DNA from: an uncultured Flavobacteriales bacterium
GTDB lineage: Bacteria > Bacteroidota > Bacteroidia > Flavobacteriales_D > Crocinitomicaceae
Direction: 5' to 3'
DNA: 43,615 bases
Assembly: GCA_913020765.1 (NCBI GenBank)
Contig: CAJWAO010000010.1
Location: forward strand, 1 to 43,615
Shown: in pieces, positions 34,608 through 43,563 of the stretch
Layout: every line of letters starts with the position of its first letter
How positions within the stretch are numbered: position 1 is the stretch's first letter
The notes under the pieces: model-generated
Told to the model about the DNA's origin: nothing
The model's database searches: none
What the model saw: the letters and a program-made list of their open reading frames with translations, nothing else
Made by a program: the position numbers and the translations under genes

Positions 34608-36155
34608 TTAGTACGGGTTATTTCGATTTAATGAGTGAACACAATTCATACCATCTATGGCTGCTGATACAATGCCACCTGCATAGCCAGCTCCTTCTGC
34701 ACAGGGATATAGATTTTTGATGTCAACGTGTTGGTGCGTTTCTTTATCTCTTGGGATGAGAATAGGAGAGGATGTTCTTGATTCAGGTGCATGGAGTACT
34801 GCATCATTTGTGATAAAGCCTGGAATTTTTTTGTTGAAATCTAAAAACGCATTTCTCAATCTTCGTATGATGAATTCAGGAAACACCTCATCCATTTCGA
34901 CGCTGGTGATTCCCGGTTGATAGGAGCTTCTCGGGAAATCACTTGATTTTACCTTTTGCATAAAATCCGCGAGACGCTGCGCCGGTACGTTTTGATTTTC
35001 ACCTCCTAATTTCCATGCTTTTTGCTCAATTGCTTTTTGGAATTTGACACCGCAAAATGGGTCTTTAGGATTTTCTAAGTCGTCAGGCTCAATCGATACG
35101 ACAATACCAGCATTGGCATAAGGATTGTTTCTTTTTGATGGTGACCATCCATTGGTAACAACCTCGTCAGGTGATGTGGCACAGGGTGCGATAATACCTC
35201 CTGGGCACATACAAAATGAGTATACTCCTTTTTTATCGACTTGTGTTACAAGTCTATATGATGCAGGAGGTATGAAGTCATCGTTAACTCTACCATGATA
35301 TTGTGCTTTATCGATAAACTCTTGGCTATGCTCAACACGTACACCAAGCGCAAAGGGTTTGGCTTGAATAGTAATTTGCTTTTTGTGAAGCAATTCAAAA
35401 ATGTCCCTTGCAGAATGACCAGTTGCGAGTACGACATTGTTTACCTTAATTCTTTTTTGCTGATTCAATGTAATTGAATGAATGCGGTCATCTTTAATTT
35501 CTATATCTGTCAATTGATGATTGAAATGAATTTCTCCACCCATTTCAATGATTTTATCACTCATTGCAGAGACAATTCTTGGAAGTTTATTTGTCCCGAT
35601 ATGAGGATGCGCTTCAACAAGAATATCCTTGTCGGCACCGAAGTAAACAAATGTTTCCAAAACCTGATTGACGGCTCCTCTCTTTTTCGATCTTGTATAT
35701 AGCTTACCATCGGAATAGGTTCCTGCACCTCCTTCACCAAAACAATAGTTGCTATTTTTATTTACGATTCCTTTTCGATTGAGCTGCCCTATATCTTTTA
35801 TTCTTTCTTTTACGGACTTTCCCCTTTCAAAGACAATTGGTTTTATTCCCAATTCGAGTGCGCTTAGGGCTGCGAATATACCGGCGGGTCCCAAACCTAT
35901 GATGTGGACCTCTTTTTTCGCTTTAAAAGCATCGAACTTTGGTTCATAATTTTTTGGTGGTCTTTCATTTTCTAAAAAGACATGAAAGGTACATAAAACA
36001 CGAATGTTCTTATTTCTTGCATCAATACTTCGCTTATGCCATTTAAATTGAAAAGAAACGGAAGTATCTAGTTGTAGCTTTTTTGCAATTAAATCTTCCA
36101 AATAAGATTCGTCCTTCGCTTGCTCTGGAGTAACATAAAATGAGATTTCTTTCAT
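34608..36155 (-). CDS. FAD-dependent dehydrogenase, COG2509 type
   Basis: From the ATG at 36155 the product is 515 residues. The N-terminal ~80 residues form a small domain, followed by the FAD Rossmann motif IIGLGPAGIFAALSALELG. The family-specific CFGEGGAGTYSDGKLYTR, SFCMCPGGIIAPCAT and the C-terminal CAEGAGYAGGIVSAAIDG follow. The reaction is not known for this group of flavoproteins. The chosen start gives a one-base overlap with the porT stop (TAATG); a start at 36182 would overlap porT by 27 nt. It is the last gene of its operon. Confidence 0.9.
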   Translation of the reverse strand: MKEISFYVTPEQAKDESYLEDLIAKKLQLDTSVSFQFKWHKRSIDARNKNIRVLCTFHVFLENERPPKNYEPKFDAFKAKKEVHIIGLGPAGIFAALSALELGIKPIVFERGKSVKERIKDIGQLNRKGIVNKNSNYCFGEGGAGTYSDGKLYTRSKKRGAVNQVLETFVYFGADKDILVEAHPHIGTNKLPRIVSAMSDKIIEMGGEIHFNHQLTDIEIKDDRIHSITLNQQKRIKVNNVVLATGHSARDIFELLHKKQITIQAKPFALGVRVEHSQEFIDKAQYHGRVNDDFIPPASYRLVTQVDKKGVYSFCMCPGGIIAPCATSPDEVVTNGWSPSKRNNPYANAGIVVSIEPDDLENPKDPFCGVKFQKAIEQKAWKLGGENQNVPAQRLADFMQKVKSSDFPRSSYQPGITSVEMDEVFPEFIIRRLRNAFLDFNKKIPGFITNDAVLHAPESRTSSPILIPRDKETHQHVDIKNLYPCAEGAGYAGGIVSAAIDGMNCVHSLNRNNPY

Positions 36156-36865
36156 TAGGACTGGAAAATTATAGAGAACCACCAGCCTTTGTTGTAAAGT
36201 GCATCTAATGGTTTTGCAACAGGAGAGTAGTCTTGTATAAAAGTACTTTGTACACTGTGCGAGTATTTAATTTCGATTGAAAATTTAAAAAATGGAGCGT
36301 AAAAATCTATTCCGCCACCAAGCTGTCCATGTATATCATATCTATTCAGTTTGATAAACGGATCAATATAATTTTGTGAGGCATCTTGTTGCGATTGCAG
36401 GTCAATTGAATATTGACCTCCAAATAAGGCATAGGCCGCGAAATTATTGAACCTTTTTGTTCTGAAAACAAAGGTCAATGGAAAGTCCAATGATGTTGCA
36501 TTTATTCTTTCTTCACTCATGCCTTTAGGGAAATTCGTACTATCCAAACTTCGATAGGTGAGTGTTTTCTCTTGAAAAGAGAGTCCAGGCATAAAACGAA
36601 GGCGAAGAACCGGTGTCCCCAATTTGAGCGTCGTTAAAATGCCCAACTGACCACCGGGTTGAGATTCATTTCGAACCGATACCAATCCGTGCTCTTCATA
36701 GGCGTTTGGATTTTGATATACTGTGAGGTCTGTGCTATTTATTCCGAGCATGAAGCCAAATCGAAAGGCTTTTTTATCAAAATTTTTAAAGCGTTGTTGT
36801 TTGAGCTTTTGGCCATGACTAAACAGAAAAAGCAATAAAAAAGTGAGACTCAGGAGCGACTTCAT
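36155..36865 (-). CDS. porT: PorT-family outer-membrane protein (T9SS component)
   Basis: From the ATG at 36865 the product is 236 residues with signal peptide MKSLLSLTFLLLFLFSHGQ. An eight-strand-like barrel follows: FRFGFMLGINSTDL, LRLRFMPGLSFQEK, LDFPLTFVFRTKRFNNFAAY, GQLGGGIDFYAPFFKFSIE and a Trp/Phe-rich end. PorT proteins are needed for type IX secretion and gliding in Bacteroidota, and the ubiE-porT pair is conserved in this phylum, which strengthens the call. A longer ORF to 36931 would overlap ubiE and bury the signal peptide. Confidence 0.87.
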   Translation of the reverse strand: MKSLLSLTFLLLFLFSHGQKLKQQRFKNFDKKAFRFGFMLGINSTDLTVYQNPNAYEEHGLVSVRNESQPGGQLGILTTLKLGTPVLRLRFMPGLSFQEKTLTYRSLDSTNFPKGMSEERINATSLDFPLTFVFRTKRFNNFAAYALFGGQYSIDLQSQQDASQNYIDPFIKLNRYDIHGQLGGGIDFYAPFFKFSIEIKYSHSVQSTFIQDYSPVAKPLDALYNKGWWFSIIFQS

Positions 36866-36902
36866 ATTCAGATAACGGAAAGAAGCGTTCAATGTTGCAG
36901 TT

Positions 36903-37631
36903 TTATTTGGTTCCAGTGTAAATTGTGGCAATCCCTCCGCTTACTGTAGTTGCGGTCACTTGCTTGTAGTTTAATTTGCTCAAAATATCAGTGAAATCTT
37001 TACCTTCCGGAAATGCCTCGACACTTTCGGGTAGGTAGGCATATGCTTTTTCGTCTTTAGAAATGTTTTTTCCGAGAGTTGGGATAATGTACTTTGAGTA
37101 GAATCCAAATGCCTGCTTGATTGGAAATGTTTTTGGTTTTGAGAATTCCAAAATCACCGCTTTTCCTCCCGGTCGCAGAACTCTTAACATTTCCGAAAGA
37201 CCTTTTTCAAGGTTCTCAAAATTTCGAACACCAAAACCGACAGTCAATCCATCAAAGTAGCCGTCTTCAAAAGGAAGCATTTCCGAGTCTGCTTGCTGCA
37301 TTGTTACAATGTGGTCAATCTTACGTTTGACCATTTTTTGTCTACCTACGTCAAGCATACCGTTAGAAATATCGATCCCCACCACTTGCTCTGGATCGAG
37401 CTTTAAGTTTGCTATGGCGAAATCACCTGTGCCAGTTGCAATATCAAGTATTCTTTTTGGTTGAGTTGACCTTAATGCCTTCACCGCTTTTTTTCGCCAA
37501 ATTTTGTCAATTCCCAATGACAGAAAGTGGTTCAAAAAATCATATTTAGCTGAGATGTTATCAAACATTTGTTCAACCTCTTCTTTCTTTGATTTTCCGC
37601 TGTTGTATGGCTTAACCGACTTATCTGACAT
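36903..37631 (-). CDS. ubiE: Demethylmenaquinone methyltransferase
   Basis: The 242-residue methyltransferase performs the last step of menaquinone synthesis (menG/ubiE), using S-adenosylmethionine. The family signature YDFLNHFLSLGIDKIWRKKA and the SAM loop ILDIATGTGDFA (61-72) are present, as are VGFGVRNFENLEKGL and LRPGGKAVILEFSKP. It starts 17 nt after the heptose kinase gene and lies 37 nt before porT, within the same operon. Confidence 0.96.
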   Translation of the reverse strand: MSDKSVKPYNSGKSKKEEVEQMFDNISAKYDFLNHFLSLGIDKIWRKKAVKALRSTQPKRILDIATGTGDFAIANLKLDPEQVVGIDISNGMLDVGRQKMVKRKIDHIVTMQQADSEMLPFEDGYFDGLTVGFGVRNFENLEKGLSEMLRVLRPGGKAVILEFSKPKTFPIKQAFGFYSKYIIPTLGKNISKDEKAYAYLPESVEAFPEGKDFTDILSKLNYKQVTATTVSGGIATIYTGTK

Positions 37632-37648
37632 GGTACTGAAACAATTTA

Positions 37649-38635
37649 CTACTGAAGGAGTTCTGAAACTTCATTTTTTAATTTTTCGATGGATATACTG
37701 ACTACACCGGGTTTTTCACATACCATACCACCAGCAATATTAGCAATCGCGGCTATTGTTGAAATTGGGGCACCTGCAATATAACACAGTGTGGCGACAG
37801 CAATAACCGTATCTCCCGCACCCGAGACGTCGGTAATTTCCCTTTTATGAGCTGGGATATGGTATTTTTCTGAGTCATTACATATGTAAACCCCATGTTC
37901 TGACAAAGTAATTAATGAGATTTCATGGGGTAATACTTTTCTGAGCCTAATTACTGAATCCTCAAAAGCGACAAGATTGTTTTCAAAGTTAAAATCAAGA
38001 TTCAAACCTTCTTTCAGCTCTTTAAGATTTGGTTTAAATAAACTCAGACCACTGTATGAGTGAAAATTAGCTTTTTTTGGATCTGCTGTTACAGGTATAT
38101 TGCGTTTATCCGCCTCTTCAATAATACGTTGAATATTACTTTCGTTGAGCACTCCCTTATCATAATCTTCTAGAATGATTGCATCTAACCCGGTTTCTAT
38201 CAGGTTCAATATCCTTTCGAACAATACTTTTTGATGCTCAGGAGATAGGGGGTGGGTATCCTCTGAATCAACTCGTAAAAGCTGTTGTTTTGATGAGATT
38301 ACTCTGGTTTTTACAGTTGTTTTGCGCAAGTCACTCTTAACCAGGCCTTCTGAGGAAATTCCTCTCTTTTTAAAAAGTTCCTCTAAAATTTGTCCTTCTG
38401 GGTCTGTTCCAACGACAGAAGCAATAATTGGATATGCGCCTAAGTTTTTTAAATTTAATGCGACGTTTCCAGCACCACCTATTCTATTTTCTTTTTTATC
38501 CAAGGCGACCACAGGAACAGGAGCTTCTGGGCTTACCCTAGTAACCTTTCCCAATATATATGCATCAAGCATAACGTCACCTACTACGAGGATTCGTTTT
38601 TCCTTAAACTCTTTTAAAATCGATTCGTAATTCAC
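37649..38635 (-). CDS. rfaE1: D-glycero-beta-D-manno-heptose-7-phosphate kinase (PfkB family)
   Basis: The 328-residue product corresponds to the kinase half of HldE, which phosphorylates heptose-7-phosphate for lipopolysaccharide core synthesis. N-terminal VVGDVMLDAYILGKV, the sugar-binding NRIGGAGNVALNL and the C-terminal anion hole/catalytic base TDVSGAGDTV are typical of RfaE. The nucleotidyltransferase half is absent, so another gene must supply it. The start is a GTG directly abutting the aminotransferase stop (TAG-GTG). Other PfkB sugar kinases are possible but fit less well. Confidence 0.9.
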   Translation of the reverse strand: MNYESILKEFKEKRILVVGDVMLDAYILGKVTRVSPEAPVPVVALDKKENRIGGAGNVALNLKNLGAYPIIASVVGTDPEGQILEELFKKRGISSEGLVKSDLRKTTVKTRVISSKQQLLRVDSEDTHPLSPEHQKVLFERILNLIETGLDAIILEDYDKGVLNESNIQRIIEEADKRNIPVTADPKKANFHSYSGLSLFKPNLKELKEGLNLDFNFENNLVAFEDSVIRLRKVLPHEISLITLSEHGVYICNDSEKYHIPAHKREITDVSGAGDTVIAVATLCYIAGAPISTIAAIANIAGGMVCEKPGVVSISIEKLKNEVSELLQ

Positions 38636-39829
38636 CTAGTTTAGTTTTGCCAGTGCTATTTTAATTCTACGCATAGCCTCTTTAAGGGTTTCCTCCGAGG
38701 CGGCATATGAAATACGAAAGCAATTTGGGTCTCCAAATGCATCTCCCGTAACTAAAGCGACTAAAGCTTCTTCAAGTAAATAAAGACACAAGTCACTTGC
38801 GTCTTTAATCATTGATTTGCCATTCATTTTACCAAAATAAGCACTGCAATCAGGGAAGACATAAAACGCTCCGCCAGGATGGTTTGTTTTAATGCCTGGT
38901 ATTTCTGCTAAAGCGTCTAGCACAAGACCCCTTCTTGATTTGAACGCCGAAATCATATCATTTAGTACTTTGGGATCTGCTTCCATTGCTGCAATTGCGG
39001 CCTTTTGTGTAATACTCGAAGTTCCCGATGTAAATTGCCCTTGTACTTTTGTACAAGCACTAGCTATAGCCTGAGGCGCGCCTATATAACCTAGTCGCCA
39101 TCCCGTCATTGCCCAAGCTTTTGAAACACCATTAACGGTCACAACTTGATTGTAAACATCATTAAACTGTGCAAGGCTCTCATGTTTACTTTCAAAATTG
39201 ATGTGCTCGTAAATTTCGTCGCACAAAACAATGAGCGATGGGAATTTTTTAATTACATCTGCTAAGTCTCTTAATTCAGTTCGGCTATAAACTGAACCTG
39301 TTGGGTTACAAGGTGTAGAGAAAATCATGAGCTTGGTTTTCGGAGTAATTGCATGCGCTAATTCTTTTCCCGAAATTTTAAAGTCTTTGTCAATGCCAGC
39401 ATTTACTAATATTGGTACTCCTCCTGCTACTTTTACGATTTCGATATATGATACCCAAAATGGTGCAGGTATGATGACCTCGTCACCTGGATTAATTAAG
39501 GTGAGCACAACGTTTGCAATCGATTGTTTTGCTCCAGTTGAAACAACAATTTGGTCTTTGTTGTAGTCTAAATTATTATCTCTTTTGAATTTATTCGAAA
39601 TACTCTCACGCAAATCATCATAGCCAGGAACCGGCATGTATTTTGTAAAATTATTGTCCATTGCCTCATTCGCTGCATCTTTAATGAATTGTGGTGTATT
39701 AAAGTCTGGTTCTCCAAGGGAGAGTGAAATGACATCTTTACCCTGGGATTTGAGCTCGCGACTTTTTCGCGACATGGCAATGGTAGCTGACTCTTCCATG
39801 GCTAATAAGCGTTCTGATAATTGGATCAT
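38636..39829 (-). CDS. Aspartate aminotransferase, class I
   Basis: From the ATG at 39829 the product is 397 residues. It is a fold-type I PLP enzyme of the I-gamma aspartate aminotransferase group. Seen in order: LSLGEPDFNTP, STGAKQSIANV, FSTPCNPTGSVYS, LCDEIYEHINF, the Schiff-base lysine in VSKAWAMTGWRLGYIG, and the C-terminal FRISYAASEETLKEA with the carboxylate-binding arginine. It converts oxaloacetate and glutamate to aspartate and 2-oxoglutarate; related prephenate use is possible. An earlier start at 39850 overlaps the -7 box and is rejected. It is the first gene of its operon. Confidence 0.92.
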   Translation of the reverse strand: MIQLSERLLAMEESATIAMSRKSRELKSQGKDVISLSLGEPDFNTPQFIKDAANEAMDNNFTKYMPVPGYDDLRESISNKFKRDNNLDYNKDQIVVSTGAKQSIANVVLTLINPGDEVIIPAPFWVSYIEIVKVAGGVPILVNAGIDKDFKISGKELAHAITPKTKLMIFSTPCNPTGSVYSRTELRDLADVIKKFPSLIVLCDEIYEHINFESKHESLAQFNDVYNQVVTVNGVSKAWAMTGWRLGYIGAPQAIASACTKVQGQFTSGTSSITQKAAIAAMEADPKVLNDMISAFKSRRGLVLDALAEIPGIKTNHPGGAFYVFPDCSAYFGKMNGKSMIKDASDLCLYLLEEALVALVTGDAFGDPNCFRISYAASEETLKEAMRRIKIALAKLN

Positions 39830-39847
39830 AGAAATATAATTTTGCCG

Positions 39848-39855
39848 CAAATTTA
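39848..39855 (-). promoter_or_regulatory. -7 box of the aspartate aminotransferase operon
   Basis: TAAATTTG on the minus strand (39855-39848) lies 18 nt before the ATG at 39829, in the 73-nt gap after trmD. The predicted leader is about 14 nt. No matching -33 TTTG is visible. Confidence 0.5.
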
Positions 39856-39902
39856 ATCAAATTCAAGTCTGAACTGATTGTTAATGGAAACAATTTAATA
39901 TC

Positions 39903-40580
39903 TTATTTATCGAAAAGATCAGGTCGTCTTTCTTGGGTTCTTTCCTGAGCCTTTTTTTCTCTCCATTTTTCTATTTCAGGAAAATTACCGGATAGCAAAA
40001 TTTTTGGAACCTTCCAGCCTCTGTATTCAGGAGGTCTCGTATATACTGGTGGGGATAATAAGTTGTCTTGAAAACTATCCGTAAGTGCCGAAGTTTCGTT
40101 ATTCAGTACACCTGGAAGTAGCCGTACAATGGCATCAGTTAGAACTGCAGCCGCTAACTCTCCTCCTGACAACACGTATGAGCCTATTGAGAGCTCCTTG
40201 GTGATAAAATGCTCTCGAATTCGCTCGTCTATGCCTTTATAATGACCGCAAAGCAGTATTAGATTTTTCTTCAAGGATAGCTCATTGCAAACGCCTTGCT
40301 CTAAAAGGGTACCATCAGGAGTCATAAAAATTACATCATCATAGAATCTTTCTTTTTGGAGCTTTTCAATTATTGTAACAATGGGTTCAATACTCATGAC
40401 CATTCCTGCACCACCACCATACTGATAGTCATCTACATTCTTATGCTTATCTGTTGAATAATCTCGAATATTGTGTAAATGTATGTCAACATGGCCTTTG
40501 TCTTGAGCTCTCTTCATGATTGAGGCAGAAAAAGGTCCCTCAAGCAATTCGGGAAGTATGGTTAAAATATCAATGCGCAC
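39903..40580 (-). CDS. trmD: tRNA (guanine-37-N1)-methyltransferase
   Basis: From the GTG at 40580 the product is 225 residues and starts [17 protein letters not shown], the usual TrmD N terminus. [11 protein letters not shown], the knot segments [13 protein letters not shown] and [14 protein letters not shown], and the C-terminal domain with [11 protein letters not shown] are all present. It methylates G37 of tRNAs reading CNN codons, preventing +1 frameshifts. The TTG at 40598 is rejected because a -7 box (40591-40584) lies between it and the GTG. It is not beside rplS, unlike in many bacteria. Confidence 0.95.
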   Translation of the reverse strand: MRIDILTILPELLEGPFSASIMKRAQDKGHVDIHLHNIRDYSTDKHKNVDDYQYGGGAGMVMSIEPIVTIIEKLQKERFYDDVIFMTPDGTLLEQGVCNELSLKKNLILLCGHYKGIDERIREHFITKELSIGSYVLSGGELAAAVLTDAIVRLLPGVLNNETSALTDSFQDNLLSPPVYTRPPEYRGWKVPKILLSGNFPEIEKWREKKAQERTQERRPDLFDK

Positions 40581-40583
40581 GGT

Positions 40584-40591
40584 CAAATTTA
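40584..40591 (-). promoter_or_regulatory. -7 box abutting the trmD start
   Basis: TAAATTTG on the minus strand (40591-40584) ends 3 nt before the GTG at 40580, predicting a leaderless trmD mRNA. No good -33 partner is seen. Confidence 0.5.
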
Positions 40592-40733
40592 CAAACAATA
40601 TAAAATCTTCATGTATTACCTACAAAAAGACCCGAAACTTGTATTTACTAATATTCACTAAATATCATCTGCTACGAACTGATGAGACTGACAGAAAATT
40701 CTTTATTTTAGGTGCATATTAAAATCAATTAGA

Positions 40734-41840
40734 TTGTTTAAACATATATTTTTTCCAATTTTTCTCTTTTTGGTAGGAAATAATTACCATGCTCAATGCG
40801 AGGATATTACCCTGGCCTCAATTACCAACCCTGGACCGTATTCAGTTTCTACGCTCATAGAAGGCATTGATGAAATTAGAAACGGCCCTGATTATGATGG
40901 AGCGACTATTTATTATCCCAATAATGGTGTTCCACCATATTCAGGTATTGCTATTGTTCCAGGATATTGTGGCGTAGAGTTGGATATTCAGGACTGGGGT
41001 CCGTTTTATGCCTCTCATGGTATTATCGCCATTACTTTAGGTACAAATGACCCTTGTGCGGATTGGCCTGCGTCCAGAGCATTGGCCCTATTAGATGCCA
41101 TTGAAACCGTAAAATCTGAGAATACCCGCGATGCATCCCCATTAAACGGAAAGGTGAATGTAAACAGCTTTGCCGTTTCTGGATGGTCAATGGGTGGAGG
41201 AGGAGCACAGTTGGCGGCCTCTTTAGATCCATCATTAAAAGCAATCATAGGGTTATGTCCTTGGTTGGACTTAAATGGATTTGAGAATACTGATTTAATT
41301 CATGATGTTCCAGTTTTAATTTTCACGGGGCAAAACGATGATATTGCCAATTCTGCGGAATACGGTTATATGCATTATCAGACCACTCCTGCAAGTACAG
41401 AAAAGCTTTTTTTCGAAATGTCAAATAGTGGTCATGATGCTGCGAATTCTCCAGATATGTCTTCTGGTGAGGCAGGGATTTATGCAATTTCGTGGTTGAA
41501 GACATACCTTCTTCAGGATCCTTGTTACTGTGGTTTTCTATTGGAAAATCCATTAAATGCATCGGCTTATGAAACAAATATTGAGTGTGAATTACTAGAA
41601 TTAACAGGAAGTGATAATGAAGAATTAATGTTGCCTTATCCGAATCCATCTAATGAGTACATCTTCATCTCTGTAGAAGGTTTAGCAGAGGTTGCATATA
41701 AAATATACGACATGGCTGGTAAGTGCGCTAAAAGTGGTTTTGTATCACAGCAAAGGAATAAAATACCAATAGATGACCTTGTGAATGGTCCCTATGTTTT
41801 AAAGACGGGAAATCAAGACTATCAATTTGTGAAATATTAA
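40734..41840 (+). CDS. Secreted PETase/cutinase-like polyester hydrolase with T9SS sorting domain
   Basis: The 368-residue product has a signal peptide (FFPIFLFLVGNNYHAQ), an alpha/beta-hydrolase domain (about 22-285) and a C-terminal type A T9SS domain (about 300-368, YPNPSNEYIFISV to the basic end). The hydrolase follows Ideonella PETase closely: ATIYYPNN, IAIVPGY with oxyanion Tyr78, WGPFYASHG, GWSMGGGG with nucleophile Ser152, CPW with Trp177, Asp202 in QNDDIA and His234 in SGHDAANS. A terminal Cys pair (Cys266/Cys285) matches one PETase disulfide; the active-site disulfide of PETase is absent (Gly199/Ala236). Start is TTG. Polyester or lipid-ester hydrolysis is inferred, not shown. Confidence 0.88.
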   Translation: MFKHIFFPIFLFLVGNNYHAQCEDITLASITNPGPYSVSTLIEGIDEIRNGPDYDGATIYYPNNGVPPYSGIAIVPGYCGVELDIQDWGPFYASHGIIAITLGTNDPCADWPASRALALLDAIETVKSENTRDASPLNGKVNVNSFAVSGWSMGGGGAQLAASLDPSLKAIIGLCPWLDLNGFENTDLIHDVPVLIFTGQNDDIANSAEYGYMHYQTTPASTEKLFFEMSNSGHDAANSPDMSSGEAGIYAISWLKTYLLQDPCYCGFLLENPLNASAYETNIECELLELTGSDNEELMLPYPNPSNEYIFISVEGLAEVAYKIYDMAGKCAKSGFVSQQRNKIPIDDLVNGPYVLKTGNQDYQFVKY

Positions 41841-41844
41841 ACAC

Positions 41845-43563
41845 ATGAATTTTATAGCACGCCTTGGCGTAGTATTTTACTTATTCTTTTTTTCGGTCAG
41901 TATAATCGCTCAAAATATTTGGGAAGGAAATACTACACCAACTTATCTTGAGCTAAGCGAGTATCTTCTGCGGGTTTCAAAGTCTAGTGATAATGTAGAG
42001 CTATACAATATGGGGAAGTCGGATTACGGGCTACCTATATATGTCTGTATTGTAAATGGTGCAAAGGATTCTCTTCAGACCTTTCAAAAAGCGAGAAACG
42101 AAACCACAATCCTTATCAATAATGCCATTCATCCAGGAGAACCTGATGGAGTCAATGCATGCCTTATTTGGCTTGATCAAATACTTAGCACAGAAGACCC
42201 ATTGGAGGAAATGCCGGTAGTGGCTTTTATTCCATCGTTTAATGTCGGTGGGATGATCAATCGATCTACCAATAGTCGGGCAAATCAAAATGGGCCTGAG
42301 GAATACGGATTTAGAGGAAACGCTCAGAATTTAGATTTGAATAGAGATTTTATCAAAATGGATTCAAAGAATGCCTTTGTATTCTCTAAGATTTTTCATG
42401 GTCTCGATCCTGATGTTTTTGTGGATAATCATGTTTCAAATGGAGCAGACTATCAATATACCTTGACCTATATTTCGTCATTGAGCGACCGCTTGCCTCC
42501 ATCAATTAGAAAAATTACGAATGAAAGCCTCTTGCCAAGTCTAGAAAAAGACCTAGCTCAAAACTATGGTATTGATCTTTTTCCATATGTTGACCTTAAG
42601 GGACAGACTCCTGAAGGAGGTATCGTATCATTTAATGATCTTCCTAGATATTCTATGGGTTATACCGCTCTTTTTCAATCCCTAAGCTTTACTGTCGAAA
42701 CCCATATGTTGAAGCCTTTTCCCCAAAGAGTCCAGGCTACCTTAGCCTTTATGAAGGCACTAATTTCTTGGACAGCGAAGCATAAAAAACTCATAGAAAG
42801 GTCACGATTAAAAGCGCGTAAGTCAATTGCTGAGGCTGAAACTTATTGTTTCAACTACAAATCTGATGGAAATGCTGATTCCATTCTTTTTAAGGGTTTC
42901 GAGCATTCTTTTGTGAGGCATCATATCACAGGCTTAAACCGCCTAAAATATGATACATCGGCGCCATATACTCGAAATATTGCACATTATAAAAGCTTTG
43001 AGGCCACGCGAGAGGTTCGGATCCCTCGATATTATTTTGTTGGACGTCAAGAAAAAGATGTGATTAAAAGACTGAAGGTAAATCAGGTGGACATGAAGAA
43101 GCTTAAAAATGATACTGTTATCCAACTTGGTGTTTTTGAGGTTCTTGATTTTGAAGTTTCAAAACGCCCCTATGAAGGTCACTTTCAACTGAAGAACATC
43201 AAGATAAATTATGGAGAGAGGAGGGTTGCTTTAAAGAAAGGTGATGTGAGGATTGCTACCAATCAACAGAATGCGTCCTTTATTCATGCAGTATTGCAGC
43301 CCGAGGCAGAAGATTCTTATTTTAGTTGGAATTTTTTCGATAGTTACCTTCAGCAAAAGGAATATTTTTCGAGCTATGTATTTATTGATAAAATTGAGGA
43401 AATATTAGAGAAGGATGATGATTTGAGAAAAGCATATGAGTCCAAGATGGAAGAAGACCTAGATTTTCGCAAATCCGAGCGGGCACAGCTGTATTTCATT
43501 TACAAGGGTAGTCCGTATTTCGAAAAGACGGTGAACATATTGCCTGTGTTCTTCCAGTATTAA
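41845..43563 (+). CDS. Secreted M14 family zinc carboxypeptidase
   Basis: The 572-residue product has a signal peptide ending SIIAQ and an M14 domain. Zinc ligands His96 and Glu99 lie in AIHPGEPDG and His196 in VDNHVSNGADYQ. Arg167 in LDLNRDF binds the substrate carboxylate, and Glu285 in FTVETHML is the catalytic base. A C-terminal region of about 280 residues, rich in charged residues, has no domain I recognise. No T9SS sorting tail is seen, so it may remain periplasmic. It starts 4 nt after the PETase-like gene and is surely cotranscribed, suggesting a joint role in breaking down external polymers. Confidence 0.9.
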   Translation: MNFIARLGVVFYLFFFSVSIIAQNIWEGNTTPTYLELSEYLLRVSKSSDNVELYNMGKSDYGLPIYVCIVNGAKDSLQTFQKARNETTILINNAIHPGEPDGVNACLIWLDQILSTEDPLEEMPVVAFIPSFNVGGMINRSTNSRANQNGPEEYGFRGNAQNLDLNRDFIKMDSKNAFVFSKIFHGLDPDVFVDNHVSNGADYQYTLTYISSLSDRLPPSIRKITNESLLPSLEKDLAQNYGIDLFPYVDLKGQTPEGGIVSFNDLPRYSMGYTALFQSLSFTVETHMLKPFPQRVQATLAFMKALISWTAKHKKLIERSRLKARKSIAEAETYCFNYKSDGNADSILFKGFEHSFVRHHITGLNRLKYDTSAPYTRNIAHYKSFEATREVRIPRYYFVGRQEKDVIKRLKVNQVDMKKLKNDTVIQLGVFEVLDFEVSKRPYEGHFQLKNIKINYGERRVALKKGDVRIATNQQNASFIHAVLQPEAEDSYFSWNFFDSYLQQKEYFSSYVFIDKIEEILEKDDDLRKAYESKMEEDLDFRKSERAQLYFIYKGSPYFEKTVNILPVFFQY

